A stretch of DNA of 64,000 nt from Roseovarius sp. THAF9 (GTDB lineage: Bacteria; Pseudomonadota; Alphaproteobacteria; Rhodobacterales; Rhodobacteraceae), in assembly GCF_009363715.1 (NCBI RefSeq), contig NZ_CP045404.1, positions 1,890,001 to 1,954,000 on the forward strand, written 5' to 3'. Positions 34,072 through 44,434 of this stretch are shown here, in pieces. Within the stretch, counting starts at the first letter, position 1; each line of letters starts with the position of its first letter. The notes under the pieces are model-generated. The model did no database searches, was not told the DNA's origin, and worked only from the letters and a program-made list of their open reading frames with translations. Made by a program: the position numbers and the translations under genes.

Positions 34072-35427
34072 ATGCGCCGCGTCATTCTTCCATTGTTCCT
34101 TATGCTGGGCGCGTGCGTTCCTGGTCCTTCGAGTGAAATGCCGACCCGTGCGGCAACACCGTCCGCCAGTTCCCTTCCCGCGTTGAAGTCCTTCTCTGCG
34201 CCGCGCCCTGTGCCGCCGTCACGCTCCAACCGCGAAATCGCTCGCGATTTCCTGGAACTGTCCTTCCAGCTTGAGTCGGGACGCAAGTTGCAGCACTTCT
34301 CGCGGTTCGAGGGACCGATTTCAATCCGGGTCACGGGTAATCCTCCGTCGACGCTGATACCCGACCTTAACCGGCTGGTGCACCGACTGCGCACCGAAGC
34401 GAAGATCGACATCGCGCGCGTCCGGTCTGACGTCGCCAACATCACGATCGAGGCCGTGCCGCGGGCAAAGATCCGTAGGCATCTGCCCAAGGCGGCCTGT
34501 TTCGTGGTCCCCAATATCAGCCGCCTGTCAGAGTACCGCGCTGCGCGCAACAAGCGGCAGACGAACTGGAGCACCCTGATAGAGCGCAAGAAGATCGCGA
34601 TCTTCCTGCCAAATGATGCCTCGCCGCAAGAGGTGCGCGACTGCCTGCACGAGGAAGTCGCGCAGTCACTTGGTCCGCTCAACGATTTGTACCGACTGCC
34701 CGACAGCGTGTTCAACGACGACAACGTTCACACAATTCTTACCGGCTTCGACATGCTGATACTGCGGGCCTACTACTCGCCGGACTTGCGCTCTGGTATG
34801 ACAAGAGGCCAGGTCGCGGCGCGCCTGCCGTCGATCCTGTCGCGCCTCAATCCCGGCGGTGATTCCATCGCACCGCGTGCCCTGTCGTCGACGCCGCGCG
34901 CGTGGATCAAAGCCGTACAGACCGCGCTTGGGCCCGGCGCAGGCCATTCGCAAAGACTGGTCGCGGCCAGTGAGGCGCTTCGGATTGCAGACGCTATGAA
35001 CTGGCACGATCACCGGCGGGCATTCTCGCATTTTGCCATGGGACGCCTGACCCAGGCCGCGCAGCCCGATACGGCGTTCAAACATTTTCGCCTGGCCGAA
35101 CGGTTCTACAGTCAGACCCCCGGCACCGAGCTGCACCGCGCCTACTCCGCCTCGCAGTTGGCCGCGTTCGCCATTGCCGAGGGCAATGGCCAATTGGCCC
35201 TGACCATACTGGCGCCGCATCTTGCGATCGCGGAACGCCATGAAAATGCGGCGCTTCTGTCTACGCTGATGTTGCTGAGGGCCGAGGCGCTGGACCTGAC
35301 GGGCCGCGTCGCTGAGGCGCAGTCGGTGCGGCTGGACAGTATCGGCTGGGCACGGTACGGGTTCGGCGCGGACTGGGCGGTGCGCGCGAAACTGCGGGAA
35401 ATCTCGTCGCTCAGCCCCCTGAAGTGA
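34072..35427 (+). CDS. DUF2927 lipoprotein
   Basis: A short signal peptide with lipobox MLGAC predicts a lipid-anchored protein of 451 residues. The N-terminal half fits DUF2927, including NREIARDFLELSFQLESGR and LHEEVAQSLGPLNDLYRLPD, the latter resembling a metzincin-like HExx helix in which the His-Glu-Glu is followed by a Leu-rich turn; catalysis is not established. The C-terminal half looks like helical repeats (YSASQLAAFAIAEGNGQLAL, then ENAALLSTLMLLRAEALDL), TPR-like. GGGGAG precedes the ATG. It sits between the MoxR and VWA genes. Confidence 0.8.
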   Translation: MRRVILPLFLMLGACVPGPSSEMPTRAATPSASSLPALKSFSAPRPVPPSRSNREIARDFLELSFQLESGRKLQHFSRFEGPISIRVTGNPPSTLIPDLNRLVHRLRTEAKIDIARVRSDVANITIEAVPRAKIRRHLPKAACFVVPNISRLSEYRAARNKRQTNWSTLIERKKIAIFLPNDASPQEVRDCLHEEVAQSLGPLNDLYRLPDSVFNDDNVHTILTGFDMLILRAYYSPDLRSGMTRGQVAARLPSILSRLNPGGDSIAPRALSSTPRAWIKAVQTALGPGAGHSQRLVAASEALRIADAMNWHDHRRAFSHFAMGRLTQAAQPDTAFKHFRLAERFYSQTPGTELHRAYSASQLAAFAIAEGNGQLALTILAPHLAIAERHENAALLSTLMLLRAEALDLTGRVAEAQSVRLDSIGWARYGFGADWAVRAKLREISSLSPLK

Positions 35428-35444
35428 CCTGACGGGAAGACACG

Positions 35445-35612
35445 ATGATCGTAGTATTCGGCGCGATCCTGGGCGCGAGCCTGGGCGCATTCACCGCGTG
35501 GCGGCGCAAAGGGCGAACTGCCGACATTCTTCTTTACGCGGCGGTCTATTGCCTGATCTTCACCCTGCTGGGGCTTTTCGCTACGCTGATTATCCACCGC
35601 ATGTCGATCTGA
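35445..35612 (+). CDS. Small two-helix membrane protein
   Basis: This 55-residue ORF (MIVVFGAILGASLGAF at the start, HRMSI at the end) has two hydrophobic helices flanking a basic loop AWRRKGRTAD, predicting a hairpin in the inner membrane. It starts 17 bases after the DUF2927 stop, with a GGGAAGA site, and ends 8 bases before the VWA gene, so all are probably one transcript. No named family is recognised. Confidence 0.65.
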   Translation: MIVVFGAILGASLGAFTAWRRKGRTADILLYAAVYCLIFTLLGLFATLIIHRMSI

Positions 35613-35620
35613 GGTAAGCG

Positions 35621-36805
35621 ATGTTCCTGCCCTTCTTCGAGAATCTCAGGAAGGCGGGCCTGCCGGTCTCGCTGCGCGAGTACCTGACCTTTCTGGAAGC
35701 GATGGGCGCGGGCCTCGTGACCTATGACTTGGAGGGGTTCTACTATCTCGCCCGCACCGCGATGGTGAAGGACGAGCGGATGATCGACCGCTTCGACCGC
35801 GCCTTCGCCGCCAGTTTCGAGGGTCTGGAAGCCATCAGTTCGAACGACGTGATCGAGGCGGTCGATATCCCACAGGAGTGGCTGGAAAAGCTGGCAGAAA
35901 AGCACCTGAGCGAGGAGGAACGGGCCGAGATCGAGGCGCTTGGCGGCTTCGACAAGCTGATGGAGACCCTGAAGGAGCGGCTGAAAGAACAGCAGGACCG
36001 CCATCAAGGTGGGAACAAGTGGATCGGCACGGCAGGCACCTCACCCTTCGGCGCCTATGGTTACAACCCTGAAGGCGTGCGCATCGGCCAGAAGGAAAGC
36101 CGCCACCAGCGGGCCGTCAAGGTCTGGGACAAGCGTGAGTTCCGCAATCTCGACGATACGATCGAGTTGGGGACACGCAACATCAAAGTGGCGCTGAAGC
36201 GGCTGCGGCGATGGGCGCGGGACGGCGCCGAGGAGGAACTGGACCTCGACGGTACGATCCGAGCGACGGCCGAGCACGGTTATCTCGACGTCAAGACGCG
36301 CCCCGAGAAGCGCAACGCAGTGAAGGTGCTGTTGTTTCTGGACGTCGGTGGGTCAATGGACCCACATATCAAGATGGTCGAGGAACTGTTTTCTGCCGCG
36401 CGGACCGAATTTAAGCACTTGGAATACTACTATTTCCACAATTGCCTCTACGAAGGCGTCTGGCGCGACAACCGCCGCCGCTGGGACGCGCAGACTCCCA
36501 CCGACGAGGTGCTGCGCACCTATGGGCCGGATTACAAGTGCATCTTCGTCGGTGACGCCTCAATGTCGCCTTACGAGATTGCCTATCCGGGTGGCGCAAA
36601 CGAGCACTGGAACGCCGAGGCCGGACAGGTATGGCTTCAGCGGGCTCGGGCGCAATGGCCCGAGCACTTGTGGATCAACCCCGTGCCCGAGGCCTATTGG
36701 GGCTATACCCACTCGATCGGAATGGTGCGCGAGATTTTCGAGGATCGAATGGTGCCGATGACCCTAGACGGGATCGAACGCGGAATGAAGGAGTTGGGTC
36801 GCTGA
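35621..36805 (+). CDS. VWA-domain protein (CoxE-like), MoxR partner
   Basis: The 394-residue protein is the VWA partner of the MoxR ATPase at 32862. N-terminal half is helical (PFFENLRKAGLPVSLREYL) and contains YNPEGVRIGQKESRHQRAVK; the C-terminal half is the VWA domain. Its MIDAS motif is LFLDVGGSMD, with Gly where DxSxS has the middle Ser, so metal binding may be altered; this DVGGSM form is, from memory, usual for this subfamily. Downstream are YKCIFVGDASMSPYEI and AQWPEHLWINPVP. Confidence 0.88.
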   Translation: MFLPFFENLRKAGLPVSLREYLTFLEAMGAGLVTYDLEGFYYLARTAMVKDERMIDRFDRAFAASFEGLEAISSNDVIEAVDIPQEWLEKLAEKHLSEEERAEIEALGGFDKLMETLKERLKEQQDRHQGGNKWIGTAGTSPFGAYGYNPEGVRIGQKESRHQRAVKVWDKREFRNLDDTIELGTRNIKVALKRLRRWARDGAEEELDLDGTIRATAEHGYLDVKTRPEKRNAVKVLLFLDVGGSMDPHIKMVEELFSAARTEFKHLEYYYFHNCLYEGVWRDNRRRWDAQTPTDEVLRTYGPDYKCIFVGDASMSPYEIAYPGGANEHWNAEAGQVWLQRARAQWPEHLWINPVPEAYWGYTHSIGMVREIFEDRMVPMTLDGIERGMKELGR

Positions 36806-36921
36806 TCCGCCTGAGGTGCCGCACCACGCAAGACCGATTTGGGTAGACAGCCTGAAGCTCTGATCCAATCCGGGATAACGCCCCTGGCCCGGAGTATTTC
36901 CGCCAAGACAAAACATGCGCA

Positions 36922-36940
36922 GTGGACAAGCAATGTCCAC
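36922..36940. promoter_or_regulatory. Palindrome upstream of the nucleoside hydrolase gene
   Basis: GTGGACA (36922-36928), spacer AGCAA and TGTCCAC (36934-36940) form a perfect 7-bp dyad that ends 17 bases before the ATG at 36958, just ahead of the AGGGGA ribosome site. Operator or RNA hairpin controlling the hydrolase-acetyltransferase pair are both possible. Confidence 0.4.
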
Positions 36941-36957
36941 CGTGACAGGGGATTTGC

Positions 36958-37899
36958 ATGAGCGCGCGCAAGATCATCATCGACACCGACCCCGGGCAGG
37001 ACGACGCCGTCGCGATCCTTCTGGCGCTGGGGTGTCCGGACGAGATCGACGTTCTGGGAATTACCTGCGTGGCCGGCAACGTGCCGCTCGACCTGACCAC
37101 CCGCAATGCACGGATGGTGTGCGAGCTTGCCGAACGACGTGACATCAAGGTTTACGCCGGATGCGACCGCCCGCTCAACCGTGCTCTTGTGACGGCAGAG
37201 CATGTGCACGGCAAGACTGGCCTTGATGGTCCCGACCTTCCAGAACCGACGATGCCGGTCGAGGATATGCATGCCGTCGATTTCATCATCGAGACACTGC
37301 GGCAGGAGCCCGCGGGCAGTGTCACGGTAGTGCCGATTGGGCCGCTGACCAATATCGCCACCGCGCTCCACAAGGCGCCCGAGATCGTTCGGAAGGTGCG
37401 GGAGATCGTCCTGATGGGCGGCGCCTACTTCGAAGTCGGTAACATCACGCCCGCGGCCGAGTTCAACATCCACGTTGATCCTCAGGCGGCCGATGTCGTC
37501 TTCAGTGCCGGCGCGCCGATCGTCGTCATGCCGCTTGATGTCACGCACAAGGCGCTGGTGACACGCGCGCGCAACGACGCCTTTCGCAGCATTGGCAACC
37601 GGGTCGGCACGGCTGTCGCAGAGATGACCGACTTTTTCGAGCGCTATGATCGCGAGAAATACGGCTCGGAGGGGGCGCCGCTGCATGATCCCTGCACCGT
37701 CGCCTACCTGATCCGGCCAAAGCTGTTCTCGGGCCGACATATCAATGTCGAAATCGAAACCCAGTCGGAATTGACCATGGGAATGACCGTGGCGGACTGG
37801 TGGGGCGTGACAGACCGGACGCCCAACGCGCTGTTCATAGGCGACCTGGATGCCGACGGATTTTTCGACCTACTGACCGAAAGGCTGGCCCGGTTATGA
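36958..37899 (+). CDS. Nucleoside hydrolase (IUNH family)
   Basis: The enzyme hydrolyses the N-glycosidic bond of ribonucleosides for purine/pyrimidine salvage. The calcium-binding DTDPGQDDAVA motif near residue 9 is intact; GPLTNIATALHKAPEI, IVLMGGAY, AEFNIHVDPQAADVVF and PLHDPCTVAYLI (the second Asp ligand) are also conserved. Length 313 residues is standard. It overlaps the downstream acetyltransferase by 4 bases. Confidence 0.93.
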   Translation: MSARKIIIDTDPGQDDAVAILLALGCPDEIDVLGITCVAGNVPLDLTTRNARMVCELAERRDIKVYAGCDRPLNRALVTAEHVHGKTGLDGPDLPEPTMPVEDMHAVDFIIETLRQEPAGSVTVVPIGPLTNIATALHKAPEIVRKVREIVLMGGAYFEVGNITPAAEFNIHVDPQAADVVFSAGAPIVVMPLDVTHKALVTRARNDAFRSIGNRVGTAVAEMTDFFERYDREKYGSEGAPLHDPCTVAYLIRPKLFSGRHINVEIETQSELTMGMTVADWWGVTDRTPNALFIGDLDADGFFDLLTERLARL

Positions 37900-38342
37900 C
37901 GAAACTGACCCTTGCCGCAACCGAAGACTTGGAGCGCCTTGTGCCGCTGGTGGCGGCGTTCCACCAAGAAGAAGGCATCGTGCAGGACGATGTAACCCGA
38001 CGTGACGCCCTGGCGCCGCTGCTGGAAGGGTCGCCGTACGGATGCGTCTACCTAGCCGGACCGAGACGTGCGCCGATCGGCTATGTCACCATCACGTTTG
38101 GTTGGTCGGTCGAATTTGGCGGGCTGGATGGGTTCGTCGACGAAATCTTCATCCGCCCCGGGGTGAGAGGCCGCGGCATAGGGTCGGAAATCCTTCTGAC
38201 CTTGCCCAAGACGCTGGCGTCGGCCGGCATGAAGGCAATTCACCTGGAGGTCGGCCGCGACAACGCAAAAGCGCGGCGCATCTACGAGAAGCTGCGCTTC
38301 GAGCCACGCGAGAATTACATCCTGATGTCACGCAAGCTCTAG
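37896..38342 (+). CDS. GNAT family N-acetyltransferase
   Basis: The 148-residue protein has the GNAT fold with acetyl-CoA loop RPGVRGRGIGSEIL, preceded by the strand GFVDEIFI and followed by KAIHLEVGRDNAKARRIYEK. ATG 37896 shares ATGA with the upstream stop, so it is coupled to the nucleoside hydrolase. The acetyl acceptor is unknown. Confidence 0.87.
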   Translation: MTKLTLAATEDLERLVPLVAAFHQEEGIVQDDVTRRDALAPLLEGSPYGCVYLAGPRRAPIGYVTITFGWSVEFGGLDGFVDEIFIRPGVRGRGIGSEILLTLPKTLASAGMKAIHLEVGRDNAKARRIYEKLRFEPRENYILMSRKL

Positions 38343-38374
38343 CGTTCGCGGGATATGCGACTATGTTTTGGGCT

Positions 38375-39793
38375 ATGAGCCTGCAAATCCCCTTCGATAA
38401 TTCCTATGCCCGCCTGCCCGACCGCTTTTACACCCGGCAACCTCCCGCGCCTGTCAAATCTCCGCAGTTGATCGCATTCAACGATGCGCTGGCACGTGAC
38501 CTCGGGATCACAACGGGCTCCGAGGACGAAATGGCACGCGTGTTTGCCGGCAACGCGATTCCAACCGGCGCTGACCCGCTGGCACAGGTCTATGCGGGGC
38601 ACCAGTTCGGCGGCTTTTCACCACAATTGGGTGACGGCCGGGCCAACCTGTTGGGAGAAGTCACGTCGAACGGGACGCGGTTCGATATCCAACTCAAAGG
38701 CTCCGGGCCGACGCCCTATTCGCGGATGGGCGATGGACGCGCCTGGCTGGGGCCGGTGCTACGGGAATACGTGGTGAGCGAGGCGATGCACGCGCTTGGC
38801 ATCCCCACCAGCCGGGCGCTGGCGGCGACGCTGACCGGCGAGGCGGTGTTCCGCGATACGGGCGCCCTGCCCGGTGCCGTTCTGACCCGTGTGGCGCAAA
38901 GCCATATCCGCGTCGGCACGTTCCAGTTCTTTGCAGCAAGGCGCGACCTTCCCGCGCTACAGGCACTCTACGAACATGTGGTGGAACGTCACTATCCCGA
39001 TGTGCAGTCCCCGACGGAGTTGCTGGACGCGGTGATCGCGCGACAGGCGCAGCTGGTGGCGCAGTGGATGTCTGTCGGCTTCATTCATGGCGTGATGAAC
39101 ACTGACAACACCACGCTGTCGGGCGAAACCATCGACTATGGCCCCTGCGCTTTCATGGACGCCTATCATCCCGAAACGGTGTTTTCGTCCATCGACATGC
39201 ACGGGCGCTACGCCTTTGCAAACCAGCCCAACGTCATTGCATGGAACATGGCTCAACTGGCCACGGCGCTGGTGCCCTTGATGCCCGATCAGGACAAGGC
39301 GGTCGAGGATTTTACCAAGGCCATTCACGCCATGCCTGGTCAGGTACACGACGCCTGGCGCGAGCTTTTCGGGCGCAAAATCGGCTTGGCCGATGCGACG
39401 GTGGAGGACGAGCCACTGATCGTATCGCTTCTGGATGCGATGGCCGCCAATCGCGCCGACTTTACCAACACTTTCCGGGCGCTGAGGGACGGCACGCCAC
39501 GGGACGAGTTTCTTGAGCCGGCAGCCTTTGATGCGTGGGAAAAGAAATGGCGTAAGCGGCTGGAGAATGAAGATGCGCCGGACGACATCATGCGGGTCGC
39601 GAACCCGGCTTATATCCCTCGCAATCACCGCGTCGAGCAGATGATCACCGCGGCGGTGGCCGGGGACATGGCGCCGTTTCACCGGCTTTGCGAGGTGCTG
39701 GCCGAGCCATACCGCTCCCGGAGCGATGCTGCGGACCTCGCCCGACCACCAGAGCCGTCCGAAGCGGTTCAGCAGACCTTCTGCGGAACGTGA
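38375..39793 (+). CDS. selO: SelO/YdiU-family protein adenylyltransferase
   Basis: SelO is a pseudokinase-fold enzyme that AMPylates proteins, linked to oxidative stress. Blocks seen: QVYAGHQFGGFSPQLGDGRA, FDIQLKGSGPTPYSRMGDGR, FIHGVMNTDNTTLSGETIDY and IAWNMAQLATAL, and the C-terminal TFCGT, whose Cys occupies the position of the selenocysteine of animal SelO. Length about 472 residues. ATG 38363 (MFWAMSLQ) is an alternative start four codons up. Confidence 0.93.
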   Translation: MSLQIPFDNSYARLPDRFYTRQPPAPVKSPQLIAFNDALARDLGITTGSEDEMARVFAGNAIPTGADPLAQVYAGHQFGGFSPQLGDGRANLLGEVTSNGTRFDIQLKGSGPTPYSRMGDGRAWLGPVLREYVVSEAMHALGIPTSRALAATLTGEAVFRDTGALPGAVLTRVAQSHIRVGTFQFFAARRDLPALQALYEHVVERHYPDVQSPTELLDAVIARQAQLVAQWMSVGFIHGVMNTDNTTLSGETIDYGPCAFMDAYHPETVFSSIDMHGRYAFANQPNVIAWNMAQLATALVPLMPDQDKAVEDFTKAIHAMPGQVHDAWRELFGRKIGLADATVEDEPLIVSLLDAMAANRADFTNTFRALRDGTPRDEFLEPAAFDAWEKKWRKRLENEDAPDDIMRVANPAYIPRNHRVEQMITAAVAGDMAPFHRLCEVLAEPYRSRSDAADLARPPEPSEAVQQTFCGT

Positions 39794-39795
39794 GG

Positions 39796-40446
39796 CTACT
39801 CTTGTCTGTCGCGACGCCGGCGCAGTCTGCGGAATAGACGCGGGTTACGCCGCACAAACTCGTCGATAAAGGCTCCGATACCAACATGCCGCCCCTTGAG
39901 ATAGCCATAGCCGGTCGCCGCGCCTACCAAGGCACCGACCGCGTTTATGATGAGGTCACCCATCGTATCCTGAAGTCCGGATTTCTGCATGTTGAACCCG
40001 AAGGTCTGGTCCATGCCGAACTCAAAGATTTCCCACACGGTGCCGATCGTCATGGCGAAACAGAAAGCGAGAAAGCTCAGTTGCAGGTGCGGCGCGGCGA
40101 AACGGTCGCCCTGGAACATCATGAAAACGAAAACAAAGCCGATCAGTCCGAAGGCGACAGCGGAGGTTCCGTGCATGGCAATGTCCCACCACCAGAACCG
40201 TTCGTAGAAGTCGAAGACCTCGCCCAGAAACAGTGTCGCCGCCACGAAGATCACGACGACCGCAATGAAGGTCGGCGGCACATGCACCTGCGCCCAGTTC
40301 GCCACCACGACCGGGGCGAGAGACAGGCCCAGCGTCGCCAGCGCCACGAAAGCCAACTCGAGCCGCAGTACGGCAAGCGCCCAAACGGCCGCCCCCGCAA
40401 GTGCCATCCAGATGATCCGCGCCAGCCAGGTCTGATCTGCGAACAT
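39796..40446 (-). CDS. Membrane protein, DUF2238/YjdF-like
   Basis: About 216 residues with six hydrophobic segments. Conserved-looking polar residues within the membrane region include DFYERFWWWDIAMHGTSAV and AMTIGTVWEIFEFGMDQ, then LQDTMGDLIINAVGALVG, a pattern I recall from DUF2238 (YjdF). The C-terminus is very basic (RNPRLFRRLRRRRDRQE). ATG 40446 is chosen because AAAGGA lies nine bases upstream. Convergent with selO, 2 bases apart. No known function. Confidence 0.75.
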   Translation of the reverse strand: MFADQTWLARIIWMALAGAAVWALAVLRLELAFVALATLGLSLAPVVVANWAQVHVPPTFIAVVVIFVAATLFLGEVFDFYERFWWWDIAMHGTSAVAFGLIGFVFVFMMFQGDRFAAPHLQLSFLAFCFAMTIGTVWEIFEFGMDQTFGFNMQKSGLQDTMGDLIINAVGALVGAATGYGYLKGRHVGIGAFIDEFVRRNPRLFRRLRRRRDRQE

Positions 40447-40484
40447 GAGCAGCATTCCTTTCTTCGTCGTGCAGGTGTCGTAGC

Positions 40485-41186
40485 ATGAACGAACCTTGGC
40501 TGAGAATTGCAACTTACAACCTGCAAAAATGTGTGGGCCTGGACATGCGCCGGCGACCGGATCGCAGCCTTCAGGTGATCAACGCCCTGAACGCCGATAT
40601 TGTGGTTTTGCAGGAAGTCGACAAGCGCTTGCCGCCCCGACCCGCAGCCCTGCCTCATAACCTCGTGGAGCGTGACGGCTGGCACATCCTGCCATTCGGC
40701 GCGCCGGGTGGATCGCTGGGCTGGCACGGCAATGCGATGCTGGCGCGGCGCACCCTGTCGGCGCGGCAGACACGGCATGTCGAACTTCCGGGGCTGGAGC
40801 CGCGCGGTGCGGTCATGGCCGAATTCGAAACCTGTCTTGGTTCCCTCCGGGTCGTCGGCGTGCATCTGGGGCTGGTGCGACGGTACCGACTGCTGCAGAT
40901 GAAGGCGGTGATGAGAGCGGTTGCCCGGTGCGAGACGATGCCGCTCGTGCTGGCGGGCGATTTCAATGAGTGGCGTCCCGCCGCCGCGCTGCGAGGTGTG
41001 GCAGGCGGCGTGGAGTTCGTGCCTACCCCGGCCAGTTACCCCGCGATACGCCCTGTGGGTCGGCTGGATCGGATCGCCCATTCTCCCGAGTTTGAAGTCG
41101 CAGCAACCGGCGTTCACTCTGACAAGCCGGCGCATATCGCCTCGGACCATCTGCCCATCTGGGCGGACCTGACACGGCAGCGTTAG
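40485..41186 (+). CDS. Endonuclease/exonuclease/phosphatase-family protein
   Basis: The 233-residue protein has the EEP fold: RIATYNLQKCVGLD, DIVVLQEVDKRLP, LVLAGDFNEWRP, GRLDRIAH and the final SDHLPIWADL. Catalytic Glu, Asp, Asn and His positions are in place. EEP proteins include nucleases, phospholipases and phosphatases. There is no signal peptide. It is divergent from the DUF2238 gene with only 38 bases between starts. Substrate unknown. Confidence 0.87.
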   Translation: MNEPWLRIATYNLQKCVGLDMRRRPDRSLQVINALNADIVVLQEVDKRLPPRPAALPHNLVERDGWHILPFGAPGGSLGWHGNAMLARRTLSARQTRHVELPGLEPRGAVMAEFETCLGSLRVVGVHLGLVRRYRLLQMKAVMRAVARCETMPLVLAGDFNEWRPAAALRGVAGGVEFVPTPASYPAIRPVGRLDRIAHSPEFEVAATGVHSDKPAHIASDHLPIWADLTRQR

Positions 41187-41258
41187 TGGGTAGCAAAAAG
41201 CTGGATTTCCGATACCACACCCGTTATTCAACGCTGCGAAAACGCGAAGAAGGCCGGA

Positions 41259-41672
41259 ATGACAGACACCATCATCGACCGTTGTGAGGCGAAGGGCTTG
41301 AGGATGACCGACCAGCGGCGCACCATCGCGGCCGTGCTGGAATCCTCGGACGATCATCCCGACGTGGAGGAACTGTATTCCCGCGCCAGCGGTCGTGATC
41401 CGAAGATTTCTATCGCTACCGTCTATCGCACAGTTAAGCTGTTCGAAGAGGCCGGGATCATCGACAAGCTGGAATTTGGAGACGGTCGCGCACGCTACGA
41501 AGACGCCGAGCGTGACCACCACGATCACCTGATAGACATGCATTCCGGCGAGGTGATCGAGTTTGTCGATCCGGACATCGAGAAGTTGCAGGAAAAAATC
41601 GCCGCCAAGCTTGGCTACAAGCTGAAGGGTCACAAGCTGGAACTTTACGGCGTGCCGATCCGAAAGGACTGA
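41259..41672 (+). CDS. Fur-family metal regulator, probably Mur
   Basis: The 137-residue repressor has the Fur DNA-binding helix (GLRMTDQRRTIAAVLE and SIATVYRTVKLFEEAGIID) and the His-rich metal site DHHDHLIDMHSGEVIEFVD. The CxxC pair for structural zinc in E. coli-type Fur is missing. In Rhodobacteraceae such proteins respond to manganese (Mur). A ribosome site (GAAGGCCGGA) touches the ATG. I saw no clear Fur box in the 72-base upstream gap. Confidence 0.9.
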   Translation: MTDTIIDRCEAKGLRMTDQRRTIAAVLESSDDHPDVEELYSRASGRDPKISIATVYRTVKLFEEAGIIDKLEFGDGRARYEDAERDHHDHLIDMHSGEVIEFVDPDIEKLQEKIAAKLGYKLKGHKLELYGVPIRKD

Positions 41673-41756
41673 CCCGGCTCCGGTCTGCCGACAGACTTGT
41701 ATCGCCCCCAAAAGCCGCCTATCGCGGCAGGGAAACTCTCAAGCGGTACGGCGATC

Positions 41757-42635
41757 ATGGACAATCTTCGCGGAATAGTACTGGTCATCCTGTCCATGGC
41801 GGCCTTCACCGTCGAGGACATGTTCATCAAGAAAATGTCGGCGGATATTTCCGTTGGCCAGATCCTGATCTTCCTCGGGATTGGCAGCGCGTCGATCTTT
41901 GCGGTCGTGTCACGCCTGGGCGGGCACCGTATTTTCGCGAAGGAAGCGTGGCGCAGACCGTTCCTGCTGCGTGCAGGATGCGAGGCCGGTGCGGCGCTGG
42001 CCTTTACCACCGCGCTGTCCCTAGTCGATATCTCGGTCGTGGCCTCGGTGTTCCAGGCGACGCCGCTGTTCATCACCATGGGCGCAGCGCTTTTTCTTGG
42101 CGAGGACGTGGGCTGGCGCCGGTGGAGCGCGATTCTGATCGGGTTCTGCGGTGTGCTGCTGATCATCCGCCCTGGCCTTGCCGGTTTCGACCCTTCGGCG
42201 CTGCTCGTTCTTGTGTCCGTAGCCTGCGTGGCCGCGCGTGACCTTATCACCCGGCGCATCGATGTCGCCGTGTCCTCAGCTGTGGTGTCGTTCCAGGGCT
42301 TTGCCGCTGTGGTACCGGCCGGGATTCTGCTGATCCTGCTTGGTCCACAGACGCTGTCGCCGTTGACGCCGCAGCTGTGGGCGATGATCGGGGGCGGTAT
42401 GGTGTTCGGGGCTTTGGGGTACTACGGCATCGTTGCGGCCATGCGCATGGGCGATGCGGCGGTGGTCACACCGTTCCGGTATACCCGTTTGTTGTTTTCG
42501 CTGATCGTCGGTGTAGTTGTCTTTGCCGAACGGCCCGACAGCCTGACGTTGTTGGGGGCGACGCTGATCATAACGACTGGGTTATATACCTATCTGCGCG
42601 AGCGGCGGGTGGCTCGATGTGTTCGCCCCGCCTGA
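41757..42635 (+). CDS. EamA/DMT-family transporter
   Basis: The 292-residue protein has ten helices in two EamA repeats, with FIKKMSADISVGQILIFLG near the N-terminus and AAMRMGDAAVVTPFRYTRLL in the second half. The N-terminal acidic residues in TVEDMF are unusual within helix 1. ATG 41757 is 84 bases after Mur/Fur, so it might be read through from it. The exported metabolite is unknown. Confidence 0.85.
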   Translation: MDNLRGIVLVILSMAAFTVEDMFIKKMSADISVGQILIFLGIGSASIFAVVSRLGGHRIFAKEAWRRPFLLRAGCEAGAALAFTTALSLVDISVVASVFQATPLFITMGAALFLGEDVGWRRWSAILIGFCGVLLIIRPGLAGFDPSALLVLVSVACVAARDLITRRIDVAVSSAVVSFQGFAAVVPAGILLILLGPQTLSPLTPQLWAMIGGGMVFGALGYYGIVAAMRMGDAAVVTPFRYTRLLFSLIVGVVVFAERPDSLTLLGATLIITTGLYTYLRERRVARCVRPA

Positions 42636-42684
42636 GCAGGTGAAAGATTACTGCGGCCCAGCCTTGCGTCGCAGTTCCCATTGA

Positions 42685-44013
<1,329 letters not shown>

Positions 44014-44014
44014 C

Positions 44015-44434
44015 TTGACCGCCGACGAAATCATTGCCGCGCTCGATTTGTCGCCGCATCCCGAGGGCGGGTTCTTTAGCGAAACATGGCGCGCGTCCAA
44101 CGCCGGGCGCGCTCATGGCACGTCGATTTACTTCCTGCTGCGGGATGAGGACAAAAACCAGTGGCACAAGGTGGACGCAGTCGAGATCTGGCATTTCTAC
44201 GCCGGGGCGCCGCTGGTTCTGTCGATCTCGGAAAGCGAGGCCGGACCCGCGCGGGACGCGGTGCTTGGCCCGGACCTAAGCCAAGGTCAGCTACCGCAAG
44301 TGATCGTGCCGCCCGACGCCTGGCAAATGGCGCGGTCGACCGGGGACTACACGCTTGTCGGCTGTACAGTGTCCCCCGGATTCGAGTTCGAGCAGTTCAC
44401 GCTTGCGCCTGAGGGGTTCGACATTCCGCGCTAG
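44015..44434 (+). CDS. Cupin protein, DUF985 family
   Basis: The 139-residue protein starts at a TTG one base after the eno stop, giving [20 protein letters not shown]. Cupin blocks are [21 protein letters not shown], shown in part as [17 protein letters not shown], and the terminal [16 protein letters not shown]. This resembles the YML079-like DUF985 family, function unknown. The only in-frame ATG upstream lies inside eno. Its TAG stop shares the CTAG palindrome with the convergent pgi. Confidence 0.8.
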   Translation: MTADEIIAALDLSPHPEGGFFSETWRASNAGRAHGTSIYFLLRDEDKNQWHKVDAVEIWHFYAGAPLVLSISESEAGPARDAVLGPDLSQGQLPQVIVPPDAWQMARSTGDYTLVGCTVSPGFEFEQFTLAPEGFDIPR

